Translations under genes and position numbers: made by a program | Source of the DNA: Artemisia argyi | Lineage: Eukaryota > Streptophyta > Magnoliopsida > Asterales > Asteraceae | NCBI GenBank assembly: GCA_030686995.1 | Contig: CM060709.1 | Location: forward strand, 300,963,357 to 301,027,356 | Reading direction: 5' to 3' | DNA: 64,000 bases | Shown: positions 1-10,864 of the stretch, one piece after another | How positions within the stretch are numbered: the stretch's first letter is position 1 | Layout of the letters: each line of letters opens with the position of its first letter | Notes under the pieces: model-generated | Database searches by the model: none | Seen by the model: only the letters and a program-made list of their open reading frames with translations | Told to the model about the DNA's origin: nothing

Positions 1-520
1 TCCCGTTCTTCTCATTTCATTTTACATATAGATCTATAACGAGCAGATGAGCCAGCGCGTTGCTGCGGGGCGGCCGTGTTTATGTTTATAAGAATTATGG
101 GGCAACAATTTATTTTTCATGAAGTCTGTAAGAACCACATTGTCAGAGAGCTCGGTAAACCATTGTTGATGGCAAATAGGATCATGCATTGAATACACTA
201 ATCACATTCAAACTGGACCATCAAAATGATATCAGTGTCAAGGCTAACTTTGAAAGAAGTTTAAAATTGCAGTGTTGATAGATATAGACTACAAAGTTTC
301 GAGTTATCATTACTAATGGCCTAAACACATGCCAAACATTTTGCCATTTTGAAACTTGTTGCCAATTGCAAACGACGACCAAACTATTATCTGATTGTGA
401 TAGCAAACATTTAGATATGGATGGTGTGTATTTGCTATAGATTTGATAGTAATAATAGTAACAAATACAATAGTTAAAATTTGTAGATAAACTCTTAGCA
501 TGTACATGACCGAATACTGC

Positions 521-644
521 ATTTCAAATGCTGCAAATACACACTAAATATAAGCACTTATATTGAACCACACATGTTTAAAATTTCAAATGCTGCAAAT
601 ACACACTAAATATAAGCACTTATATTGAACCACACATGTTTAAA
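521..644. repeat. Near-perfect 62-bp tandem duplication
   Basis: Two copies of a 62-bp unit beginning ATTTCAAATGCTGCAAATAC lie directly next to each other (521-582 and 583-644) and match by eye until the last few bases. No gene overlaps them. Confidence 0.9.
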
Positions 645-864
645 TTCACAGAAGCAAAGAACCAATTCACTGATCCATTGTGAAATCAAAGTGATACCGA
701 AGATGAAAACGATGTTCTATCACCATATCATATATGAAACATATAGTTGTAAAAAGTGATGAAGATACTTGAATGGTAAGACATCCCTCCTGGCTGATTT
801 GGTAATGAAGTTTGTAGCCGTTACTACCTGTTTGTGACAGTTTACACAACCCTAGACCGACAAA

Positions 865-1126
865 CTCCTTAGTGCCTTCTTGGTTTTTCTGGAATAAGAA
901 CTAAATAAATGTAAGTATAAGCCAATTGTATTTGTAAAAATTTAATGCATGACCTCAAGTGAGTAACTATGAAGCACTCGTTTTGCATACCCGAAACTTC
1001 AGCCGTTGCCCATCTTTTTAATAGCTTCACATGCAGTAATAGGAGGCGTGGCATTTCTATTTTCTGGTAAGAGTGTATAAAACAGCAAATCTTAAAATCA
1101 TTGAAAACTATAACAAAAATAAAAAA

Positions 1127-1167
<41 letters not shown>

Positions 1168-2164
1168 AAATCTTTAACAAAAAAATACTTGCATCTTGTA
1201 ACATAACCAAACAAAGAGAATATGGAGCCCGTAAATAAACCTGTAATTTTTTTTCCTAAAGCTACAGTCTCAATGAGCAACGCAAATGGGCCAATTTTTA
1301 GTCCTCTTGTTTTCAAGCATCACCTTAAGCTCACATATAATAAGGCATAAATGTGGTAAATGTTATTATCGTTTGGAAAAGTACATTTTTAGAAGCATTA
1401 TTTTAAGGTCATCCAAATACCTTTTCTCATTGTCACCACTATGTTATTCAATTAGCAAAATATACATCAGATACATATGACATGCAAAACTTGTTTCGAG
1501 TTTTAAAACAATAATTATACACAATATATGAAGCAATCAACTACAATAATTACCCAAAACTAAAGTAAACTTTGGGCGCCATTTTCCTGCAGCAGTGTTA
1601 ATCTACTATGTATACGAAAAGTTTACTAATTAAAAACTTAATATAAAGGTTACGATGGATCAATCCGATGAAATGTCATATAAATGTAAGTATCTATTAA
1701 ATTATTAGGTGCACTCCACACATCAGTTGTTATACAAACACGGCCTGTAAAAGTTTTAAAATTTATTTTCATATCTTTTTTAGCTTTAGACCACATTTTT
1801 ATAGCATCACATTTTCAAGCAATGGCGACTTACTTGACATTATTTTGCCACTAGCTTAATCTTTTTACACCTTTTTTCCGCATGTCTCGACAAACTTGAG
1901 TTTCCCTGGATGTGTGATGACACCAATACCCATTGGCGCCACTGCTATTGCATTAGTTTGCTCAAAACAATACCAAGGAACCTGCCATTTTTGCATCTGA
2001 TTCAGATTCCGAATCCTCATTACAGCTCCAATCTTCACCACGTTCAGTTTCGCCATCATCCTAACATATCAGAAAGTGGTCAAGTCTCATGATATCGCAA
2101 ATCCTTAGGAATCACGAACTTTTAAAATACCATAAAAATTTTCAAATACTCGCCTCCTCACTGT

Positions 2165-2209
<45 letters not shown>

Positions 2210-4580
2210 AGCGGTTTAAGTGACACAAACACTGTCAGAGAGTTTAAGTTTTTAATTGAATGCAGGTGCTAACGTTCACTACAGGCATGGTACCTAATTA
2301 TTTTAAGTACATAGTCACTTTAAAATTGCAATCCCAAAAGCCTTTTTTCTTTTCTTAAATAAAATACTTAATAGTAAGTCAAACATTTAGAGAGGCTTAC
2401 TTGAAATATTTGCAGGCGTCTCTTGTTTTGTTTCTTTACGGCATCCCATGTTACTTGTTATTAGGCTTTATGTTTGGTCACCTTTAACATGTACTAATTC
2501 CGTCTTAAATTATGTATCTGTGCTCACCTGCAGACGATGTTTGGTTATCTTAAATTGTTAACTTTTCATCGGCTAACGATAACTCTGTAACAGTACTACA
2601 ATCAGTGCCACTTTTATTCAAAGCATGTAAAGCGATATATAGGTTGTAGGTCAACCAACCCCGGATCAACCTTTTTGTACAAATACTAAGTGACTCTTTT
2701 CAACCTAAACTTGTTTTGAACTGCTACCTTAACTGCTCCATGACACATTTATATGTAACATACCTAAGATTTCTGGTAGACTACATCTTTGTACTTGGTT
2801 ACATTTACTAAAAAAAGTTCAAATGATCTTCTATTTGGATACTTAGTTATAATGACTCTGACAAAATTTAAAAACAAATTATGATTTAAGTTATTAAAAA
2901 TATGTAAGGTATAAGAAAATCATTTGTTTCTAAGTCTATTAGACATTGAATATTCTAAAGTCTTACCACACAAACCGGTTGATCGATAACATTTTTATGC
3001 CCTCTTTTGAACCTATGGTGCTTTCCTCCTGCAAGAATTTTGGAACTATCAACACATCTTCACTTATTTATATCCATACTTCCGGATTATAAATATATGC
3101 ACATGGTGACATGAAAGATTTTTACTTACCTAGTTTTTCTCAACAAAGGTTGTTAGCCCATCCAAAGTAACACTGTTTTACAATCGTTGTTCCAAGGTGC
3201 CACTGGGATAAAAGAAAAGTTTAAGCAGTTCAAATTCATGGAAAAAATAAAATCCAAAACATTCAAAGAGACTTACTTCCTCTAAATGATAGCAGACACC
3301 TAACCAATTATACGGTTATGATTAAACTCATGACCAATGGAATCCACAACAGCAGAGTCTAAACACCATTATTGATTATCATCTGCAATTCGTAAAAAAA
3401 AAAAAAAAAAAAAAAAAATTAACCATCATATCTTCGGTGTAAATTAATGCCGATACTGGTATTAAAAGGACATAAAATTTACCTCTTCTATAATCACTTG
3501 CTCTTCTTCATCGTCTTCTTTTTTTTCACCATAGTCATTATCGCCATCCTTCTCAAGAACCACAACCTCTTTATTCGCCAACTGATCCACAACCCCTTTT
3601 GTCTGAAAGCAACAAATTTGATATGCAAAAGTATCATCAAATTCGATGATAAACACAATCCCATTAATTAAAAATAAAAAAAGTAAAGCATAAAAAGCTT
3701 TCTTTGGACATGCTGCTACTGGATCTGTTGGTTTTGGCACTGCAAAAACATTACCTAATAAACAATCTTTTTCTAGCCGTATAAGTGTTCATTAAAACAT
3801 AACCACAAACCATATTATCTATCTCGTTGATCACAAAACAAATTCAAACTAAGAATTACAAATTCCACAACATAAATAGCATACATTCAATAGTAACAAC
3901 AAACAACCCTATTCAAACATACATCTTAAGAAGGTCATAATCAGAAGTGTTTGTGTTACTTTATTTTTATAGTTTGCGGGCATATTTGATTTATGGAAAA
4001 CCTCATAAATGCACTTGATAATGCTTATAAGCTTAACAGGTTAAGCGTAATGCCTATTTAAAGCTCATAAGCTTGACTTACTAAGCTTATTTTTTCTATA
4101 ATAAACAACCCCTTAAGCAACATAAATAAGCTTATCCAAATACTTCCAAAAAAAACATGATCATAAATTACACTATAATAACACAATTAACTTCACAAAA
4201 TAAGTAAATAAAATATACCTTCAATAGTCTCTCTTGGAGTCTTAAAGCCCATAGCAATACTCTTCCGGAACATGTTAACATCTTTCCGTGACCTATTTCC
4301 CTTTCCAGAACATGTTCTTTGAACTACCAGACAACATCAAACATGTAAATCACTTGCTAATTCACATATGCAAAATCAAAACCCTACAAATCCAAAATTT
4401 TCAATCTTTTATATAAAAGCTCTAAAGGGTATAAATTTGTTTAAACTAAAATAATTATAAATTCATTAAAACTTTAAAAAACATATGATTAGACTTACTA
4501 TTGGTGGCTAGAATGAAGACGACGGCGCAAGGCTCGCCGGAAAACGCAAAGACACGCCGGCGTTTTTGTGAGGTTCATTG
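865..4580 (-). other. Unrecognised exon-like segments inside Helitron 1
   Basis: Several short minus-strand stretches have coding character and flanking splice-like signals, but I do not recognise the protein. The clearest are: about 4325-4222, with a GKGNRSRKDVNMFRK stretch followed by GFKTPRETIEG and a GTATAT donor; about 3605-3481, preceded by TTTCAG, with a very acidic tail (DDEEEQ) before GTAAAT; about 3740-3695, with KPTDPVAACPKK; and about 2060-1935, with an acidic ETERGEDWSCNEDSESES stretch. A possible first exon at 4578-4499 ends in GTAAGT. The frames do not join into one convincing protein. The likeliest reading is pieces of a captured host gene, now degenerate. A diverged resident gene is the alternative. 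Confidence 0.3.
1124..1169. repeat. (AAAT)n tetranucleotide microsatellite
   Basis: About ten tandem AAAT units lie inside Helitron 1. Long poly-A or poly-T tracts also occur at 2169-2208, 3397-3418 and 4629-4655. Confidence 0.9.
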
Positions 4581-5043
4581 AAGCATATATTCATTTGCGT
4601 CTGCAATTTTAACCAAATGGTGTATTCCTTTTTTTTTTTTTTTTTTTTTTTTTTTGTGCTTTGGTGGGAAGAAGATTCAGGAACATGATGGAGGGGAGGT
4701 GGGATTTATTAAAGGTGAGAAGCTTCAAGAGAAAGGAGGTGGGATCTAGCATATAACACTTGTTATGTTTTGGTAGTATCGTACATGGATTAGGAGGTTT
4801 TTAGCATTCCAATGTAGTCGTACAACGTTTAAACTGTGATTACACTAAAACGGAGGATGAATAGTGGATCCACCATGACATACGGGCCAATCAAATTGTG
4901 CCAACACCATAGCTTAGTAATTAACGGGCCTCGAACTTCTAAACCCACAATGAAGCCACCAAGCATAACCCATATTAACTTGTAACGGGTCCGTAAAATT
5001 TCACTAATGATCAGTTAAATTTTGGGTTTTAGTATAGATATAA

Positions 5044-5297
5044 CGAGCGGAGGAACCCGCGCGTTGCTGCGGAAATGCCGTGCTATTTATTTTTTTACAC
5101 CTTAGGGCTTAGGGACTAAATTGCAAAAGACTATTCTTGCTTCCACTGTGACAGTTTAAATGAATTTTCCAAATCTTGTCAAAAATGTATTCTCATGAAA
5201 ATTTTTAATAATCAAAATATCATTTTTTTTTTCCAAATATTACAAAAAAAAAATGAAAATTTTTAATAACCAAAATATTATTATTTTTTTCTTCCAA

Positions 5298-5346
<49 letters not shown>

Positions 5347-5462
5347 ACAGTACCGATGCTACAGTACCCGGCAGTCACAAAATCACTGTTTCGTCCACTG
5401 TAGCGAGTACTGTAGCTGCTACAGTGCTTCTACAGTGGAGCGTTCCCCCTTTTAGTATATAT
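5044..5462 (-). mobile_element. Helitron 2, short non-autonomous copy
   Basis: On the minus strand the 5' end near 5462 reads ATATATACTAAAAGGGGG. The 3' end has the hairpin CCGCAGCAACGCGCGGG at 5056-5072, then TTCCTCCGCTCG ending at 5044, followed by host T. The interior holds a roughly 43-base A run and several copies of CTACAGT or its inverse (5345-5445). The 3' end resembles that of Helitron 1, so both belong to related families. The 5' dinucleotide is not a clean TC, so the exact start is uncertain by a few bases. Confidence 0.55.
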
Positions 5463-6199
5463 AATAATGACGGCAATGTCAGTTACTCTTTTCAATGTGC
5501 GTGGGTACCTTTTTTACTTATCGTGACACGTACACCTTTAGTAGAATGACATTTTCTTTACTTCCAGTCACCAAACAGCAATTTATAGCCAGTATTGGTG
5601 AAAGAATATATAATTTTGCACCTCTAAAAAAAGCAACAACCCATGGGCCATGACATCTATATATTTTGCTTATAGCTTTCTGGTCTAATACATGTGTGTT
5701 TTGCGCGGTCTTAAGAATCATCTTACAGGATATGTAAAATAATGCATGTTCACATCATTGCATGCAGCTCTGTTAGTAGTCACTGACACAAGGACTCAAA
5801 ACGATCCGAGTTATTAATATTCATATATTAGTCTTACGACTTGTACAAAAGCAAACGTATTTGTACAAATTAGAAAAACCAAATCAATGTTAGGAAAAAA
5901 AAAAACTGTACTCGATCTTTACATCAGGAACAACTCTTTTGAGTGTAGAAACGGTATGATCAACGAATTGAAAACATACGACTTTTAATGTCGAAAGAAC
6001 CTGGCTCATCAATCCAAGGAAAAAAAAAGTATATAATATACTATATGTAAGAAGCTTGTATGATGGTATATATGCTGCTTCTCTATGTATAAGATTATAC
6101 TAAACCCAGTTTTCACTAATCTTCATCGATCAAAAGCCAATAATACTTCCTTTGGGGGAGATTTATATCTTAATTTTAAAGAAATTAACCAAATCAATT

Positions 6200-7464
6200 T
6201 TAACAGCTTGAGAACGAGCAATTTGAATTTGTTATTGTTCCGTTACAAGCTTCTGAGCTTCTCATTAATCTTATTCGCTTGCAAGTATCAACAAACATCC
6301 TGCAATTCAACAAATACACACAGAAAAATCATTAAATATTTTTGAAAAACTGATAAAAGAAGCAAAATCAGATTTGATATGGTTGGTGAACTTACTTCCA
6401 AGGAACATCACCAACAAGCATCCAATCTCCATCTTTATCCTCATAAGTTGTTACATACTCTCCTTTATTCACTAGATCCATCAACTTTTTCTCATTTAGT
6501 ACATTAACTGCAATACCCAATTAAACAATCTAATTACATCACTTAATCATCAAAAACAATACCAAATTTTCAGAATCTGAATCGAAAATGTAACATTTTC
6601 AAAAACAATACAAAATTAAGTTTAATCAGTTTTTCTGATCTTTTGCTAAATTTTTATGCTATCAATTAATAATATTGTATTCAACTTAATCACTAAAAGT
6701 AAAAACTATGCATATTTAACAAAATGAACATGAGCGAATCGTTTCAATATAAGATTAAGTATATCGAAAATTTGAAACTCTAGCTATAGAAATAGTAATC
6801 GATATACGTACCGATAGTGAAACACGAAGATATATGTTCCAAAGCGCGTAAAAGCTGCTGATAACTTGCATATGATTCTAGATCAACTTTTCTCAAATAC
6901 GGTGCTCCGTCAACCGCCACCTTTACAAACTTAAATTTACTCTTCACAACATTTTTTCGAAACAAATTCACCGGTGGCCATCCTATCACTTGTTTTCTGT
7001 TACATTCATATTATCCATGAATAAATATATTCTCATGAATTCATATCTCAATAAGCATGTGTAAAATGGATGAGGTTTTGCCTATTCAATAACATCGTTG
7101 TAAAAAATAACATTGTACGTGTATTGGGCTAAAATTTTAAACTATTTAATGTTTTATGTAAGTATACTTAGTATTGGTGGTAAATTAATACTGAGATCCT
7201 ATATATGTAAATTAATGAAAAAGATCATTCAACTTACTTATCGGGTGATGGTTTCGTAACATCAGAGCATTCAGTATCCGAATGATCATCTCTAAAATCG
7301 TCACTTGCTTTTACTTTCATATCACACAATAAACTCGATAACTGCCGCTTTTTACCACGTCTTACGCCAGGTAAACCTAGCGTAAGCTCGGTTTCATTAA
7401 GCTCAAGTCCGTAATCTTTCTTCATTGTTGTCTCCGACGTGATTTTAGAGCTTTCGGACGACAT
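6200..7464 (-). CDS. IAA: Aux/IAA auxin-responsive repressor, IAA1-4-like, four exons
   Basis: Exons 7464-7238, 6996-6812, 6507-6396 and 6299-6200 join through GT-AG introns of 241, 304 and 96 bp, in phase, to 207 aa. Domain I has the EAR motif LTLGL (residues 27-31), which recruits TOPLESS co-repressors. Domain II has the degron core GWPPV (81-85), which binds the TIR1/AFB receptor with auxin. The PB1 region has the lysine face [15 protein letters not shown] (101-115) and the acidic face [16 protein letters not shown] (159-174), used to pair with ARF factors. A basic GKKR (37-40) could serve nuclear import. By family knowledge the protein represses auxin-response genes in the nucleus until degraded. 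Odd points: AVDGAPY replaces the common SMDGAPY, residues 130-152 are diverged, and the tail after SSEA is Ser/Asn-rich. Family assignment is firm; the member number is not. Confidence 0.93.
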
Positions 7465-7539
7465 TTTTTGTTAGGTTTCCGTTAAGAAATTTGAGGAAAG
7501 TTTTTAGGGTATTATAGAGGGTTAGGGTGTAAATAGTGA

Positions 7540-7547
7540 TAAATATA
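7540..7547 (-). promoter_or_regulatory. Candidate TATA box of the first Aux/IAA gene
   Basis: TATATTTA on the minus strand lies about 76 bp upstream of the ATG at 7464. A TGTCAC element (core TGTCNN, as bound by ARFs) lies just upstream, about 7551-7557. Position fits a core promoter; function is inferred. Confidence 0.4.
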
Positions 7548-8020
7548 GAAGGTGACACATGGAATGAAATGAAGGGTTTGGATTGAATCACTGTTGGTGA
7601 TGATGAATAGCTGGTAGATTAGTTGGTGAGAGTATCAGATGTTGAAATGCTGGTGTGTTGTACCGAATTATTATCATTATTAGCATGTGTTCGTGTGTCT
7701 GTCTTTGATGATAATGAAAGTAATGTGGATCCATATGTCGGGTTTAAGATTTTTACTTTATTATTTTATTATATTAGAGTAACCGCGTAACCGGAGAATG
7801 ATTAGCATCAAAGATACCCGAGGAAAGTAGTCGAGCATTTTTATTTCTTTGGTCTACGAGGTCTAACTGATGTTTTTAATTTGTGATCGTTTTCAAACTC
7901 TTTCCTGGTGTCAAGATTTCCACACCCAACGATTAAAACATGATCTTTTGTGAAACTCTCGTGCTACTTTAGCATTAAGCTATATTGGCGACGGTTATTT
8001 AATATTAGAATATATTTTTA

Positions 8021-8172
8021 TTTTCTTATTCTTGATGATCAAGTATGACAGGCAACTTTAGTATATATGCAAATAAATCAGTTTAGAGTACATTAATTTT
8101 CTTATTCTTGATGATCAAGTATGAATGGCAACTTTATATATGCAAATTAAATCAGTTTCAATAACATAGTAA
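8021..8172. repeat. Imperfect 76-bp tandem duplication
   Basis: The unit beginning TTTTCTTATTCTTGATGATC occurs at 8021 and again at 8097 with small changes. The second copy ends just before the Helitron-like 5' end at 8183. It lies in the distal upstream region of the first Aux/IAA gene. Confidence 0.85.
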
Positions 8173-9139
8173 TGAAATTCTATCTATATACTAAAGCGGG
8201 GGAAGTTGGTTCCCGTGCCTCAATAAAAAATACGTTTCCGAATTAAATAAAAATATATGGGAGGGGATCTCGATTCTCGGGCCGAGATAAAAAAACAAGA
8301 TAATAATGCATTGGCTCTTCTCCACCGCCATAATTTCTAGAAATCACTCACCGCTTCCCTGTCTCTCATGTAACCGCCTAACATAAATCACGCGGAATCG
8401 CTTTTGGTCTAACAGATTTTTGTTAAAATGTTTTTGGATCTAAAACGTTTGTTCGACGATAAGTTAGAGTCCAGTTGGATAGCAAAGCTGGAGAGTATTG
8501 AAAGTGGTTGTATTGATGAAAGTTGTCATGGTGGTGGTGCTTCTTTTGGTCATGATTTTGCTTATTGTAGTGTTTATAACCTTACTTTGTTCTATTTATT
8601 TAAGCGTTTTATGTTTTTCAGGTTTGGTATGAGCTTTCGAAGACCTTAGTTGACGATGTTTTGTTAATGACGGTTTTCCATTATAGGTAATTCTTGAGTT
8701 AATATAGGCGGTAGTTTGTTTTCTTTTTATACATGAGTTAATAAATTATCAGTTTTGTTTCAGCCAGCGCAGTAATATAATTTTTTTGGGGCTGCTGTGA
8801 TTATTGGCCAAATGAAAGCCTAGGAATGGTATGTTTTTATGTTCTTCTTTAAGGTTTGGGTTTGATCATTTGAGGTATTGTGTTTATTACATTTAATTTT
8901 GAACTTATTCTTATTCATTAAACTGCCTAGGAAATACTGAATACGTTTGCTTATTTGGTGTAGTCCACAAGTCCACACGAATGGAAAAAAGAGATTACTG
9001 TTGTGGGTTATCTTCTTGATCGGAGCGAGGTACTGTATTTGTTTATGTTGTTCGTTAAGGGATATTTGAGTTTTACTTTCTTATTAACACATATCATTCA
9101 ATTTGTTATGTCACTATCTTCGTTGTGTAAAAAAAAGTT

Positions 9140-9256
9140 GTTTGCATTTTTCAGGTTGTGGCACAAAAAAAAAAAAAAAACGTTTTTCAGGTTGTGTGAC
9201 AAAAAAACATTGTCTGCAGCGTTTTTCAGGTTGTGTGACAAAAAAACATTGTCAGG
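9140..9256. repeat. Three short tandem copies around a TTTTTCAGGTTGTG motif
   Basis: The motif TTTTTCAGGTTGTG followed by an A-rich run occurs near 9150, 9183 and 9222. The last two copies share about 39 bases. Each repeats an intron-acceptor-like TTTTTCAG, so the acceptor of a captured exon seems to have been copied. Confidence 0.75.
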
Positions 9257-10436
9257 TAAGTGTTACAATGGTTACTTTTAAATTGAAGTTTATGTTTATT
9301 AGTTGACGTATAGTAAATGTGGGTAAATACACAGTTGGGTAATGTATGAATAAAGCTACAATGCTATGGGACGCATTTTTTTAATAGGTTCAAAAGACTA
9401 TAATTTATTAAAAGCCCATATTTAAAGAATAGTATCAATCCAATATGGGTAGACGACCAGTGACAAGATTTTCACAATGACCCGAATTAGTGAGTATACT
9501 TTACTAAATATATGACTATGTACTAAAGGCTAAAGGTGATCACACAATCTTACTTTTTTTGGTGCAGAAAAAGGAAAATAGATGTTTTGAATTGTTGGTA
9601 GTTTATGCTTTTTGTTGTGGATGTAGAGTTGTTGAAGTTATGTCCTGGATTTGAAGCAACCAACGGTCGCTGAATGTTGAAGGTTTAAACGTGAGATCAG
9701 TCGAAGGCGTAGTGGCAAATGGTGATTTTGTTTTCTTTACCAGCTTTCATTTTAGCTTTGGCCGTTTTTTCCTATTGCTTAAACTTTTTTTTTTTTTGAT
9801 CTTTATTCAGTGAACAAGCAATCTGATATATAATGGAGAGATACGAGCTGCATGGAAGTAAGCAACGAACACATCTGCCATTTCAGGGTATGTTATCATG
9901 TAGAAATCATGAGTTATAGTGTTTTCAAGTACTTTGTACTAGACCAACCGGGTAACAAAAGCTGTCGAAGGACTTACAGCTGACCATTTCATGAAGAGTA
10001 CCAATTTCAGAACAATTGATGGTAAGTTGATGACCATTTTCAATTTGACAACGTGTTTGGTGGTTTTAATTGAGATGAGATTTGAAAAGCAATTATGTTA
10101 TCAGGCTGCTATGAGAGCTATGGATGGTGTGATAGACACAATGTACGAAAATCATGCGTTGGAACAGTCGGTTCGTGTGCAAAAAATGCAGGGGAAAGCT
10201 AATCGCCGTTGGTGTACCTGATAGGTCATTAGGTGTGCCATGGCTGGCCTGCTTCTTTCACAATGTTTGGCCCAACAGGTGGTTGTGTTACTGCTGTTAT
10301 ATGATACACAAAAGCTTCTGCACACACCGCCTTTCAAAAATGCTTCTGAAACCATCTACACACACCGCCTTTCAAAATTTGAGGGTTGCGGGTGTTCGGA
10401 ACCCTAAAAGTTGCAGGAAAATCTGAGATTTTCCGT

Positions 10437-10864
10437 TATGTTTTTCGACTTTCGTTCTGGGTGCACGTGGAAAGTAAAAAAAATACAGGGGAAAGAGGGA
10501 AGGCCGGAAGACACACCAGTAATAAAAAATACCATTTGTTATCTTAATCTGTTTATGCTTTTCATGATTTGGTTTTTGTTTAATTGATTGATTAATGTGT
10601 TTTTATTTATGGGTTTTCATTATAGGTTAGTCCAATTGACTTCAAAGACTATGTTTTTCGAGTTTCGTTCTGGGTGCACGTGGAAAGTAAAAAAAATACA
10701 GGGGAAGGAAGGAAGGCCGGAAGACACATGAGTAATAAAAAATACCCTTTTGTTATCTTAATCTGTTTATGCTTTTCATGATTTGGTTTTTGTTTAATTG
10801 ATTGATTAATGTGTTTTTATTTACGGGTTTTCATTATAGGTTAGTCCAATCGACTTCAAAGACT
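10437..10864. repeat. 213-bp tandem duplication including a splice acceptor
   Basis: Two units (10437-10649 and 10650-10864) begin TATGTTTTTCGA and share GGGTGCACGTGGAAAGTAAA, an intron-like stretch and the acceptor-like TTTTCATTATAG. Differences are few by eye. They lie inside Helitron 3. Confidence 0.9.

Larger units (their letters stand above)
40..5038 (-). mobile_element. Helitron 1, non-autonomous, about 5 kb
   Basis: Read on the minus strand, the element starts at 5038 with TCTATACTAAAACCC, a good match to the plant Helitron 5' terminus, preceded by A. It ends at position 40 after a GC-rich hairpin region (about 50-77, CCGCAGCAACGCGCTGG) followed by CTCG and a host T. Helitrons insert between A and T without a target duplication, and these ends fit that. 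The usual 3' end is CTRR, so CTCG is a variant. No Rep/helicase coding is visible, so it would depend on an autonomous partner. It carries exon-like segments in sense orientation, which is common in Helitrons that have captured gene pieces. Its 5' end lies five bases from the 3' end of Helitron 2. Confidence 0.6.
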
